64,000 nucleotides of DNA from Nocardioides marinus (GTDB lineage Bacteria; Actinomycetota; Actinomycetes; Propionibacteriales; Nocardioidaceae), in assembly GCF_013408145.1 (NCBI RefSeq), contig NZ_JACBZI010000001.1:2680001-2744000 (forward strand), written 5' to 3'. The notes under the pieces are model-generated. The model was not told the origin of the DNA, made no database searches, and saw nothing but the letters and a program-made list of their open reading frames with translations. The stretch's first letter is position 1. Every line of letters starts with the position of its first letter. Positions 8,773 through 17,024 of the stretch are shown here, piece after piece. The position numbers and the translations under genes are program-made.

Positions 8773-9456
8773 TCAGGGCAGGTCGCTGAAGCGCTCCACG
8801 GCCTCGCGCTCGCCGGAGACGATGATGACGTCGCCGGGGACGACCACGGTGTCGGGCGTGGCGTAGGTGAAGGCCCGGGTGCCGCGCTTGATGCCGACGA
8901 CGGTGATGCCGAAGGCGGAGCGGATCTCGGTCTCGCGCAGCGGCTTGCCCAGGATCTGCTTGGGGGGCTTGGTCTTGACGAAGGCGTAGCCGTCGTCGAG
9001 CTCGATGTAGTCCAGCATCCGCCCGCTCACCAGGTGCGCGACCCGCTTGCCCATGTCGTGCTCGGGGCGTACGACGTGGTGCGCACCGACCTGGGTGAGG
9101 ATCCGCGCGTGCGCCTGGCTGATCGCCTTGGCCCACACCTCGCGGACGCCGAGGTTCACCGCGACCGACGTCGACAGGATGCTCGCCTCGAGGTCCGTGC
9201 CGACGCCGACGACGGCCCGCTCGAGCTCGTGCACGCCGAGCTGGCGCATCGCCTCCTCGTTGGTGGAGTCGGCCTCCACGACGTGGGTGAGCCGCCCGGC
9301 CAAGGACTGGACGGTGCGGGGGTCGGCGTCGACGCCGAGCACCTCGGTGCCGCCGGCCATCAGCTCCAGCGCCAGGGACTTGCCGAAGCGGCCCAGGCCG
9401 ATGACGGCGACCGCGCCCTTGGGGCGACTCGTGCTCCTGGGGGTGTTCCTAGCCAA
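8773..9456 (-). CDS. ktrA: TrkA/KtrA-type potassium uptake regulatory subunit
   Basis: A 227-residue cytosolic RCK protein. The N-terminal Rossmann motif VAVIGLGRFGKSLA (about residues 15-28) and acidic VDAD bind nucleotide. The C-terminal about 90 residues form a TrkA_C domain ending VVVPGDVIIVSGE. It gates the membrane subunit encoded just upstream; the two genes overlap by 8 bp (9449-9456), which indicates translational coupling. The symbol reflects family resemblance (KtrAB rather than TrkAH, because there is one RCK module). Confidence 0.9.
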   Translation of the reverse strand: MARNTPRSTSRPKGAVAVIGLGRFGKSLALELMAGGTEVLGVDADPRTVQSLAGRLTHVVEADSTNEEAMRQLGVHELERAVVGVGTDLEASILSTSVAVNLGVREVWAKAISQAHARILTQVGAHHVVRPEHDMGKRVAHLVSGRMLDYIELDDGYAFVKTKPPKQILGKPLRETEIRSAFGITVVGIKRGTRAFTYATPDTVVVPGDVIIVSGEREAVERFSDLP

Positions 9457-10792
9457 TGAGGGGCCTGCCTTCCGGGTGGTGGTAGAGCCGCTGGCGCTCG
9501 CGCAGGGCGAGCGCCGAGACCAGTGTGATCGGGCCGAGGCGACCGACGAACATGAGCAGCACGAGCACGAGGTGGCCGGCGGTCCCGACGTCGGCGGTGA
9601 TGCCGGTGGAGAGCCCGACCGTGGCGAAGGCGGAGACGACCTCGAAGAGCACCAGGTGCGTCGACATGCGGGTGATCTCGACCAGCACGACGGTCGCCGC
9701 CATGACCAGCCCGACCGAGAGGAGGGCGACGGTCAGCGCCTGGCGCACGACCCGCTCGCCGATGCGGCGCTCGAAGGCCTGCACGTCGCGCTCGCCGCGG
9801 ACCTCGGCCCAGATGACGAAGAACAGCAGCACGAACGTCGTGACCTTGATGCCGCCCGCGGTCCCGGCCGAGCCGCCGCCGATGAACATCAGCACCACGG
9901 TGACCAGCAGCGAGCCCTCGTACATCGCTCCTGTGTCGACGGAGTTGAAGCCGGCCGTGCGCGGCATCACCGCCTGGAAGAAGCCGGCCAGGAGCCGGCC
10001 GGGGGTGTCGAGCTGGCCGAGGGTGGCGGGGTTGCGCCACTCGTTGGCGGTGATGAGGACCGTGCCGAGCACCAGCAGGACGCCGGTGGCCCACAGGGTC
10101 ATCTTGGTGTGCATCGACCAGGCCCGCGGGGTGCGCAGCCGCTTGCGGAGCTCCAGGATCACCGGGAAGCCGATGCCGCCGACGATCACCGACGCCGCGA
10201 TCGGCAGGCAGATCCACGGGTCCGTCGCGAACCTGACCAGGCTGTCGGACCACAGGGCGAAGCCGGCGTTGTTGAACGCCGAGACCGAGTGAAAGACACC
10301 CAGGTAGGCCGCACGCCCGGGCGAGACGTCGTACGCCGCCCAGAAGCGCAGCCCGAGCACCACCGCCACCGCGGCCTCGATGACCAGGCTGGTGCGCGCG
10401 ACGCCGAGCACGACACCGCGGACGTCGCCCAGGCCGACCGCCTTGGTCTCCGCCGCGGCGGTGACCCGGGCACGAAGTCCGAGCCTGCGCGAGATGGCCA
10501 GGCCCAGCAGGCTGGCCAGGGTCATGGTGCCGAGGCCGCCGACCTGGATGAGCGCCAGGATCACGACCTCGCCGAAGGTCGACCAGTAGGTGCCGGTGTC
10601 GACGACGACCAGGCCGGTCACGCAGACCGCGCTGGTGGAGGTGAACAGCGCGGTGACCGGGTCGGTCCAGTCCGTGCCGGTGCGCGCGACCGGGAGCATC
10701 AGCAGCAGCGTCCCGACCGCGACGGCGAGACCGAACCCGGCGACGACCACCTGGGCCGGGTGCCGGAAGAGCCGCAGTCGGCGTGTGCGCAC
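9449..10792 (-). CDS. ktrB: TrkH/KtrB-type potassium channel subunit
   Basis: A 447-residue integral membrane protein with four M-P-M repeats typical of the Trk/Ktr/HKT superfamily. Selectivity-filter regions include TSTSAVCVTGL, HSVSAFNNAGFALW, MPRTAGFNSVDTG and EVVSAFATVGLSTG. It mediates K+ uptake together with the RCK subunit. It starts at GTG 10792, with TAGCGT 6 nt upstream, so the message is probably leaderless. It is divergent from the hydrolase gene at 10849, which has the same -10 hexamer. Confidence 0.92.
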   Translation of the reverse strand: MRTRRLRLFRHPAQVVVAGFGLAVAVGTLLLMLPVARTGTDWTDPVTALFTSTSAVCVTGLVVVDTGTYWSTFGEVVILALIQVGGLGTMTLASLLGLAISRRLGLRARVTAAAETKAVGLGDVRGVVLGVARTSLVIEAAVAVVLGLRFWAAYDVSPGRAAYLGVFHSVSAFNNAGFALWSDSLVRFATDPWICLPIAASVIVGGIGFPVILELRKRLRTPRAWSMHTKMTLWATGVLLVLGTVLITANEWRNPATLGQLDTPGRLLAGFFQAVMPRTAGFNSVDTGAMYEGSLLVTVVLMFIGGGSAGTAGGIKVTTFVLLFFVIWAEVRGERDVQAFERRIGERVVRQALTVALLSVGLVMAATVVLVEITRMSTHLVLFEVVSAFATVGLSTGITADVGTAGHLVLVLLMFVGRLGPITLVSALALRERQRLYHHPEGRPLIG

Positions 10793-10848
10793 GAAGCGAC
10801 GCTAGGTCACCTTCCGCGTTGTCGGTACGCCGCCCTAGCGTGACGCTC
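10793..10848. promoter_or_regulatory. Compact divergent leaderless promoters with identical -10 boxes
   Basis: The 56-bp gap between ktrB and the hydrolase holds TAGCGT on both strands: minus-strand copy at 10799-10804 (6 nt from the ktrB GTG) and plus-strand copy at 10836-10841 (7 nt from the ATG). Transcription starting at the start codon would give leaderless mRNAs on both sides. Confidence 0.6.
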
Positions 10849-11421
10849 ATGACACACGTCGTCCTCTTCCATCACGTCGCCGGCCTGACCCCGGGCGTGA
10901 CCGCCCTCGCCGACCGCTGGCGCGCCGCCGGCCACGAGGTCACCACCCCCGACCTCTTCGAGGGGCGCACCTTCGGCTCGGTCGAGGAGGGCTTCGCGTT
11001 CGTGCAGTCGTCCGGTGGCTTCGACGAGGTCCGGGCGCGGGCGCTGGCAGCGGTCGCCGACCTGCCCGAGCAGGTCGTGTACGCCGGCATCTCGATGGGC
11101 GTCGTCGCGGCCCAGCACGTCGCGGCGCAGCGGCCCGGCGCGGTGGCGGGGGTGTTCCTGGAGTCGTTCGTGGCGCCCGAGCACGTCGGCGAGTGGCCGA
11201 CCGGCGCGCCGGTGCAGATCCACGGCATGGAGCGCGATGCGTTCTTCGGCCTGGAGGACCTCGAGCCCGCGCGCGAGTTCGCCGCGACCCGCGACGACGT
11301 GGAGGTCTTCACCTACCCCGGCGACGCCCACCTGTTCGTCGACAGCTCGCTCCCGGCCCACGACCCCGGGGCCGCCGCGCTCGTCGACGAGCGCGTCCTG
11401 GCCTTCTTGGCTTCGCTGTAG
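10849..11421 (+). CDS. Dienelactone hydrolase-like alpha/beta hydrolase
   Basis: A 190-residue alpha/beta hydrolase of the dienelactone hydrolase group. The sequence starts HVVLFHHVAGLTPGVTALAD. The nucleophile elbow would be GISMG (about residues 80-84), where Ser replaces the Cys of classical dienelactone hydrolases. The catalytic Asp and His are likely in PGDAHLF near residue 160. Substrate unknown. The start at 10849 is supported by TAGCGT 7 nt upstream and by homology beginning at once. Confidence 0.82.
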   Translation: MTHVVLFHHVAGLTPGVTALADRWRAAGHEVTTPDLFEGRTFGSVEEGFAFVQSSGGFDEVRARALAAVADLPEQVVYAGISMGVVAAQHVAAQRPGAVAGVFLESFVAPEHVGEWPTGAPVQIHGMERDAFFGLEDLEPAREFAATRDDVEVFTYPGDAHLFVDSSLPAHDPGAAALVDERVLAFLASL

Positions 11422-11435
11422 CCGCTCGACCCTCG

Positions 11436-11565
11436 GGCGGTCGAGCAGCGACGAGCGCCGCCGTCCCCCGGTCGAGGAGACGCGTCAGCGCCGTCTCGAG
11501 GCCAAACCCCCACCCAGGCGGTCGAGCAGCGACGAGCGCCAGCGAGGAGCGGGCGTCGAGACCAC
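11436..11565. repeat. Two copies of dispersed GGTCGAGCAGCGACGAGCGCC-type repeat
   Basis: Direct copies at 11436-11459 and 11517-11565 share GGCGGTCGAGCAGCGACGAG. Related copies occur at 18494-18531 (inverted) and 51816-51854. This family is intergenic at every site. Confidence 0.75.
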
Positions 11566-11571
11566 CCCTGC

Positions 11572-12942
11572 TCAGACCGGCGCGCCGAGCAGGCCCAGCA
11601 CCACGCCGACCACGGCGCACGCTCCCAGCACCCGCAGCACCGTCCACCCGCGTCCGAGCAGCAGCGCCGCCAGCGCGAGCAGGCCGACTGCGACCGGGTC
11701 GAGCGAGCCGAGGACCGGCACGTCGACGGCGACCGGCCCGGCCCCGACCTCCCGGGTCCGGTCGAAGAGCGTCGCCAGCGCGAAGAGCACCGCGAGGTTG
11801 GCGATGACGCCGACCACGGCGGCGGTGATGCCGCTCAGCGCCGCCGAGAGCCCCGCGTGCCCGCGCAGCCGCTCGAGGTAGGGGGCGCCGAGGAAGATGA
11901 AGACGAAGCACGGCACGAACGTCACCCACACCGTGAGCAGCGAGGCGAGCACGCCGGCGACCCAGGGGTCGAGCGTGCCGGGGTCGCGGTAGGCCCCCAG
12001 GAACGCCACGAACTGCACCACCATGATCAACGGTCCCGGCGTGGACTCGGCCAGCGCCAGCCCGCGCACCATCTCCCCCGGGGCCAGCCAGCCGTAGACG
12101 TCGACGGCCTGCTGCGCCACGAACGCCAGCACCGCGTAGGCCCCGCCGAAGGTCACCAGCGCCGCCCCGGAGAAGAAGACCGCCTGGTCGACGAACACCG
12201 TGTCCCGCCCCAGGAGGACCACGAATCCCAGGACCGGCGCCACCCACAGCACCAGCCCCACCGACAGCACCACGAGGCTGTGCCGTCGGGAGGCGGGTGC
12301 GGAGTGCAGGGCGTCGTCGGGGATGAGCGGCGCGGGGCCGTCCCCGTCCGGTGCGGTACGCCGGTGCGGCAGCGCCTCGGGGAGCCACCGGCCCAGGAGC
12401 CAGCCGACCACCGCCGCGCCGGCCACGACCGCGGGGAACGGGACGTCGAGGGCCACCAGCGACACGAACGCGGCCACGGCCAGCCCCACCAGCGCAGGGT
12501 GGCCCAGGGCCCGGCCCGAGAGCCGCCACACGGCCTGCGCGACGACCGCGAGCACGGCGGGCGCCAGCCCCGCGAACAGGGCCTCGACGACGGTGGTGTC
12601 GCCTGCTCCGACGTACAGGGCGGAGAGGGTGAGGAGCGCGACGATCCCGGGCAGCACGAACAGCGTGCCGGCGATCAGCCCGCCCTTGATCCCGTTGAGC
12701 AGCCAGCCGATGTAGATCGACAGCTGCTGCGCCTCGGGTCCGGGCAGCAGCGTGCAGAACGACAGCGCGTGCAGGAAGCGGCGCTGACCGATCCAGCGAC
12801 GCTCGTCCACGAGCTCGCGCTGCATCATCGCGATCTGCCCCGCCGGGCCGCCGAAGGTCTGCAGCGAGATGCGGAACCAGGTCCGGGCCGCCTCGCGGAG
12901 GGGGACCACGTCGGGGCGGGCACCCGCCTGCTCGGCTGTCAC
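11572..12942 (-). CDS. chrA: Chromate transporter family (CHR) permease, two-domain
   Basis: An integral membrane protein of about 456 residues with two homologous halves, the long-chain CHR arrangement. The N-half has TFGGPAGQIAMMQRELVDER and FCTLLPGPEAQQLSIYIGW. The C-half has TFGGAYAVLAFVAQQ and ALAESTPGPLIMVVQFVAFLG. Both halves keep the FGG and PGP signatures. CHR proteins export chromate, usually with proton exchange. GTG 12942 is preferred because the in-frame extension to ATG 13047 is not hydrophobic or conserved-looking; the start remains uncertain. No metal regulator is adjacent. Confidence 0.85.
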   Translation of the reverse strand: MTAEQAGARPDVVPLREAARTWFRISLQTFGGPAGQIAMMQRELVDERRWIGQRRFLHALSFCTLLPGPEAQQLSIYIGWLLNGIKGGLIAGTLFVLPGIVALLTLSALYVGAGDTTVVEALFAGLAPAVLAVVAQAVWRLSGRALGHPALVGLAVAAFVSLVALDVPFPAVVAGAAVVGWLLGRWLPEALPHRRTAPDGDGPAPLIPDDALHSAPASRRHSLVVLSVGLVLWVAPVLGFVVLLGRDTVFVDQAVFFSGAALVTFGGAYAVLAFVAQQAVDVYGWLAPGEMVRGLALAESTPGPLIMVVQFVAFLGAYRDPGTLDPWVAGVLASLLTVWVTFVPCFVFIFLGAPYLERLRGHAGLSAALSGITAAVVGVIANLAVLFALATLFDRTREVGAGPVAVDVPVLGSLDPVAVGLLALAALLLGRGWTVLRVLGACAVVGVVLGLLGAPV

Positions 12943-13058
12943 GGGGACAGCATGAGGGGTGCTGGTGAACGGCCAGTACTCAGGTACGCGGGGGGAGGCG
13001 CCGACCCCTTCCGCGAGGTGCCTCCCGGCCGCCCGGGTCGGAATCATGCCGTGAACGC

Positions 13059-13107
13059 ACTAGCGCGTGATCTCGATCCACCTGGTGCATCGAGATCACG
13101 CGCTAGT
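13059..13107. terminator. Near-perfect 19-bp-arm palindrome at island left edge
   Basis: Arms ACTAGCGCGTGATCTCGAT (13059-13077) and its exact complement (13089-13107) flank an 11-nt loop that itself contains CACC-T-GGTG. Position: just upstream of chrA and at the left limit of the lower-GC island. It may be a terminator or a remnant of a mobile-element end. Confidence 0.6.
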
Positions 13108-13115
13108 CGTGAAGA

Positions 13116-13553
13116 GTGGTCCTCGGCGGATGGTTGTCGAACTCGTCCCCCTCGCTGGTGCGGGCGCTGGAGGCGTACCGCAGGCTCGGCCAGACCGGTG
13201 TTGTTCGACCGGACCGACGTCAGGCAACCAAGCGCGCACGCCGACTGAATGACGCCGAACGAGCCCATATGGTGGCGCGCTACCAGGCCGGCGCCACCGT
13301 CTACGAGCTGGCACGGGAGTTCTCAATCGCCCGCGGCACCGCTTCCAAGCACCTGAAAGCTGCTGGAGTCACTTTGCGATGCGGCTCACTCAGCGCAGAA
13401 GAGATCGCTCAAGCCATCGAGCTCTACATCGAGGGTCTGTCCCTCGTTACCGTCGGCAAGGAACTCGGTCGCGACCACGCTGCCATCTGGAGAGCGCTCA
13501 AAGCCGCCGGCATCGAACGACGCGACACTCACGGCCGGGTGCGTGATTCGTGA
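13116..13553 (+). CDS. Helix-turn-helix protein, recombinase-associated type, possibly 5' truncated
   Basis: A protein of up to 145 residues with two consecutive DNA-binding helix-turn-helix segments: VYELAREFSIARGTASKHLK (about 68-87) and a second around LVTVGKELGRDHAAIWRALK. The N-terminal LVRALEAYRRLGQTGVVRPD is a linker seen in actinobacterial genes that accompany site-specific recombinases. GTG 13116 is an arbitrary start, as no ribosome-binding site is visible and the palindrome ends 8 bp before it, so the gene may be truncated. Codon usage is less GC-biased than in its neighbours. Probable part of the mobile island; the role is unproven. Confidence 0.55.
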   Translation: MVLGGWLSNSSPSLVRALEAYRRLGQTGVVRPDRRQATKRARRLNDAERAHMVARYQAGATVYELAREFSIARGTASKHLKAAGVTLRCGSLSAEEIAQAIELYIEGLSLVTVGKELGRDHAAIWRALKAAGIERRDTHGRVRDS

Positions 13554-13676
13554 TCCGGTCGCTCTCCGGCGGCACGCTTCTTCGCAAGATCACGTGCCAA
13601 CCAGATGTAGGCGCGAGCCAACTTGTGCACGTCGACTTCCGGACGAGCTACAGCCTTGACGGTGAACTTCCTATCT
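13529..13676 (-). pseudogene. Remnant of small mobile-element gene
   Basis: An open minus-strand frame reads FTVKAVARPEVDVHKLARAY and continues IWLARDLAKKRAAGERPD before its stop at 13529. The amphipathic helical character and RPEVD-HKLARAY wording resemble small uncharacterised proteins of actinobacterial mobile regions. There is no start codon; an in-frame stop lies at about 13675, where IS3-like sequence begins. It therefore looks 5' truncated. It overlaps the end of the HTH gene on the other strand. Confidence 0.35.
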
Positions 13677-13682
13677 CACCGC

Positions 13683-13829
13683 AACCTCGGCGACGTAGAG
13701 TTCGCCACCGTCGACTCGGTCGACTCGTACAACAATCGGCGCCTGCACTCGACCCTTGGGATGATGACCCCAGTCGAGTTCGAGCATGCCCACTTCGCGA
13801 TTCTCAACCTAGAGCCGCAACCCGCATAG
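13683..13829 (+). pseudogene. IS3-family transposase C-terminal remnant
   Basis: The last about 48 codons read VDSVDSYNNRRLHSTLGMMTP followed by VEFEHAHF and a stop at 13829. YNNRRLHSTLG is the hallmark of the C-terminus of IS3-group OrfB (rve integrase fold). The catalytic DDE part and inverted repeats are missing, so only the tail of an insertion sequence survives. Confidence 0.7.
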
Positions 13830-14222
13830 AAGCGGCGGAAAGCCTGGCGACTTCACGTTGATCAGGCTACTCGGCGCGATCCTCTGCTCGACATGCAGGA
13901 CGAGCGGATCGCCGACGAACAGCGCTACCTCTCGCCTCGGACCCTAGAGAAGACAGAATTTCCAGCACGCAAGGGCATCCTCACTTCACAACGCGCTCAC
14001 CCGACCAACGTCGTGGGTGGATCGAGGCTAAAGCCGAATGTCCGGACTCAGGTCAGAGCGTGGGCGTGCACGCTCGCAGCCGTGGGCTCGAGCATCGTCG
14101 AGGCCTTCCGGTTGGGGCACGTGGTCGCTCACGATCCTGGAGGGCCTCGACCCCATTCACCACGACCGCGTCATGCCAAGTTGCTCACTGCCCCACCGCA
14201 GGTACGAATCGCCACTTTAGCC
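13830..14222. other. Gene-poor stretch of the island
   Basis: About 390 bp without a supportable gene. Open frames here have no ribosome-binding site, no recognisable motif and codon use unlike real genes. It probably represents decayed mobile DNA between the IS3 remnant and the lipoprotein gene. Confidence 0.5.
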
Positions 14223-14726
14223 TTACGCGGGTGAAGCTATGTACTCGGTCACCAGATGGTCGCCTGACTCCGAGTCGAAGAAGGCGATCATCTCGGTGTT
14301 GGTACTTGCACCTTTTAGTGTTGACTCAGTACCTGGCGCAGGCGTTGGCACTGGAAAGGTCATAGGGTAATCCGTCATAAGCACAAGCTCGCTGTACTGC
14401 TGTTCCCTCAGTGAGGTGTCAACAGATTCAACGATCTGCACAAAGTACACTTCAGGCTCGCGATCGAACGTAGACGGGTCGTACAAGGTGTAGAACGATT
14501 TCAAGGCCGCAGCAGAATTGCCCATCTGTCCGTCCGGTGGCCGAGAAATCGCGATTCCATTCTGCCTCAGGAGTTCTTGCACCTCCGCCGGGACCCAGTC
14601 TCCGGTTTCGCTAGCACCGAAGCCGTCAGATGCGACTCGTTCAGCATCACCCTCGGTGCCGCACGAACACACCAGGATCAAGGCACAGCTGGCGAGTGCT
14701 GCTCGCCATAAATTAGTGGTTGACAT
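14223..14726 (-). CDS. Small lipoprotein of unknown function (island)
   Basis: A 167-residue exported protein: signal peptide MSTTNLWRAALASCALILVC and lipobox LVCSC (modified Cys about residue 22), then an acidic domain with no recognised fold. Base composition is clearly less GC-rich than the flanking chromosome, a sign of transfer. Its ATG at 14726 overlaps the stop codon of the upstream secreted-protein frame (TAA 14713-14715) by 14 nt. The two were therefore built as a coupled pair. Confidence 0.65.
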   Translation of the reverse strand: MSTTNLWRAALASCALILVCSCGTEGDAERVASDGFGASETGDWVPAEVQELLRQNGIAISRPPDGQMGNSAAALKSFYTLYDPSTFDREPEVYFVQIVESVDTSLREQQYSELVLMTDYPMTFPVPTPAPGTESTLKGASTNTEMIAFFDSESGDHLVTEYIASPA

Positions 14727-15188
14727 CCGTATTCACCTTGAATCCTCGAGTTACGCCATTGGTGTCAAAGTTCCACACGGGATCGCTAGAACCCACTCCA
14801 GTCACGCTCATGTTCGACCAAGTCGAGTTTCCCAACCACTGCCGGTTGGCGTGGGATTGCGCTCGCATTACCCCATTCCGTTGGAATATCCATTTCTCTT
14901 CAACCAGCCAACTTGGACCCATCCCGGCGAGTTGACGACCGAAATCGAGTAACTGGTGGAGCTAGAGCAGAGGTCCTGAGGATTCCGCCACTCTATTTTT
15001 GTTCGAACGGACTTCACGTTGCTATTGCCGTTGCCGCCAGAGACATACCAATGGCCAGTTCCCGGATAGCAGGTCGCGCTTGCTGGATCCGCGAAAGGAA
15101 GCGTGCCGAGCCAACCGAGAGCCGCCGCCAAAGTCAACAATTGCAGGCGGGTTACAAGCCTACGCAGGCTGGCTGTTCTGAAGAGCAT
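14713..15188 (-). pseudogene. Secreted protein gene with apparent 1-nt frameshift
   Basis: From ATG 15188 there is a good signal peptide (MLFRTASLRRLVTRLQLLTL, cleavage near PASA) and an extracellular part with CYPGTGHWYVSGGNGNSN. That frame stops at about 14868 in a run of Gs (ATGGGGTAATG). Adding one base there continues into VMRAQSHANRQWLGNS and on to DVNH, stopping at 14713, where it overlaps the lipoprotein start by 14 nt. Both halves look protein-like (W/N/G-rich secreted composition), so I read it as one gene of about 158 codons broken by a deletion, or a sequencing error. Function unknown. Confidence 0.5.
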
Positions 15189-15775
15189 GGCGACAGTCTT
15201 GATGCGAAGACTTGTAAGGCGCAATAGCAACAACCGGCACCATGACGACGCCGACTCGTTCCTGCCGACTGTCCCGAGACCGGCCCGTGGGGGTGAAGTG
15301 TTGGGCGGACTGAGACATCGACGAGACGCCGTCCGGGATGCTGATGCACGGGATCATGTCGTCCATTGCGGAGTTCTACTCCCGCAACCTCGCCAACAAG
15401 GTCACCAAGGGGCTGGTCCAAAAGGCCAGCCTCGGGGGCACCGTCACCAGAGCACCCTTGGGCTACAAGAACGTCCACGTCACCGACGACCTCGGACGGA
15501 TCAACCGGACCGTCGAGATCGACACCGAACGCTCAACCCACATCACGTGGGCGTTCTACCGCTACGCCGAAGGCGACTGCTCACTCTCGATCCTGCTCGA
15601 CCAGCTCACCGACCGCGGGCTCATCACCCGGGCGACACCCAAATGGCCGAGCAAACCGCTGTCGATCACGGCGCTGCACAAGGTGCTGAAGAACCCGTAC
15701 TACAAGGGCGAGATCCACTACAGAGGCGTCATCTACCCCGGCGCCCACGAGCCGCTCGTCGACCCGCAGACCTGG

Positions 15776-15807
15776 CAGCAGGTCCAAGACCCAGCAGGTC
15801 CAAGACC
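15776..15807 (+). repeat. 16-bp tandem duplication inside recombinase
   Basis: CAGCAGGTCCAAGACC occurs twice with no spacer (15776-15791, 15792-15807). A length of 16 is not a multiple of three, so it causes the frameshift; deleting one copy exactly restores the reading frame. Confidence 0.9.
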
Positions 15808-16551
15808 TGCTGGCCGCCAACAACAACGCTGCGGTCTACCAGCGACGGAACCTGCACTACCTGCGCGGCAGCCTCTACTGCGGCGACTGTGGCTCCCGGC
15901 TGATGGTCATCTATGCCAAGAACCGCTGGGGCACCACCTATACCTACCTGACGTGCTCCGGACGCAAGCGCAAGACCACGCCCTGCCAGCGGCAGGCCAT
16001 GCAGGCCGAGGTCGTCGAGGAGCTTATTGAGGAGGAGTACCGCGCCATCGCCCTCACCCCCGTACTGCGGGAAAGCGTCGAGAGCCTGATTCTCGAAGAC
16101 TTCGACACCCTCCAAGCCGCCTCCGTAGGCGAGCGGAAGACCCTCGAGCAGCAGCGTATCGAGCTGACCGCCCAGCGACAGAAGCTGCTCGACGCCCACT
16201 ACGCCGGTGCGATCCCGATCGACCTGCTCACGACCGAACAAGACCGCATCGGCAGCCAGCTCAATCGCATCCAGGACCAGTTCGCCGCGGCGGATGCCAA
16301 CTTCGAGGAGGCGCGCGTCATGCTGGCTGACACGCTCGACCTGACCCGCGACTGCTACGCCGCCTACCGCGAAGCCGACGGGAACACCCGGCGCCTGTTC
16401 AACCAGGCGTTCTTCACCAAGATCTACATCGACGAAGACGACGAGACGCGGGAGCGGAGCGTCCGGGTCGACTACAACCAGCCGTTCGACGACCTGCTCT
16501 CACGCCTCGTACCAGCCCATGTCCACCGGCAACTGGAGGTCGAAAAGCAAA

Positions 16552-16579
16552 CCTCCCGCCCGGAACCCCGGACGGGAGG
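16552..16579 (-). terminator. Rho-independent terminator of ssrA
   Basis: The stem CCTCCCGCCCGG (16552-16563) pairs with CCGGACGGGAGG (16568-16579) with one mismatch and a 4-nt loop. On the minus strand it is followed by TTTGCTTTTCG, a U-rich tract. It lies 53 nt past the mature 3' end of tmRNA, inside the recombinase open frame of the other strand. Confidence 0.75.
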
Positions 16580-16632
16580 AGATGCGTTCACTACTGGTGT
16601 TGCTCAGGGGCAGGGTTGCCCTCCGAGCACTT

Positions 16633-17003
16633 TGGTGGAGCTGCGGGGAATCGAACCCCGGTCCTCGAGCGTCGAACGAAGTCTTCTCCGGGTGCAGTTC
16701 GTGAGATCGCTTTTCTCGGCCCCGGGGCTGGCACGAACACCTCCCCGACGGGCTCAGTCAGGTTTGAGTCCCGGTCAGCCACCCTGACAGCAGCTGACGA
16801 GCAAGTCTCCTAGATGACGTCAGGATCCGGGACGGAGACGGATGCCCGGTCTGACGCTTCGATCACCGCTCAGGCGGCGAGAGCGAAGGAACTGCGCTTA
16901 GCGTTGGCAGTTATTGGTTCCCAGCGATCGTTTACGAGATGACGCTGGCTCCTCGACCCGCTTCTCTTCGGACTAACGTCCCAAGTCGAAACCGATCAGC
17001 CCC
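16633..17003 (-). ncRNA. ssrA: tmRNA (transfer-messenger RNA)
   Basis: The minus strand gives a 371-nt tmRNA. The 5' GGGGCUG (17003-16997) pairs with CAGCUCC just before an encoded ACCA at the 3' end (16633). The T-arm GGTTCGATTCC and the 5' GGTTTCGACTTGGGAC are typical. The tag reading frame (16870-16908) starts at GCC and encodes ANAKRSSFALAA then TGA; the terminal ALAA is the usual proteolysis signal. It rescues stalled ribosomes together with SmpB, encoded 0.97 kb upstream. The decayed recombinase island abuts its 3' end, a classic integration target. Confidence 0.95.
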
Positions 17004-17024
17004 TCTTGAGTTGTGCTGTCCATC

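Larger units (their letters stand above)
15314..16632 (+). pseudogene. Large serine recombinase remnant, 5' truncated and frameshifted
   Basis: Homology starts in frame right after a stop at 15311 with DIDETPSGMLMHGIMSSIAEFYSR, the end of the resolvase catalytic domain; the N-terminal domain with the nucleophilic Ser is absent. The recombinase domain (PLGYKNV to KNPYYKGEI) follows. A 16-bp tandem duplication (15776-15791 and 15792-15807) then shifts the frame. Removing one copy joins WQQVQ to DLLAANNNAAVY and restores the zinc beta-ribbon (LYCGDCGSRL and YLTCSGRKRKTTPC) and a coiled-coil tail. The open frame carries on through the ssrA terminator and gene to 16787, so its own stop is missing or unclear. 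Confidence 0.8.

Noticed and set aside
13893..14234. Open frame starting MQDERIADEQRYL in the island
   Set aside because: No ribosome-binding site, no recognised motif, and codon usage that does not look like coding sequence.
14940..14975. TGGTGGAGCT at about 14953 as a duplicated ssrA 3' end (attachment site)
   Set aside because: Only ten bases match the tmRNA end, inside a coding-like region. Too short to be more than chance, and serine integrases leave only tiny cores.
16616..16813. Short open frames across ssrA, including the recombinase extension to 16787
   Set aside because: These bases are the tmRNA acceptor and T-arm. Protein-like strings such as ELRGIEPRSSS are a familiar artefact of translating tRNA-like 3' ends.
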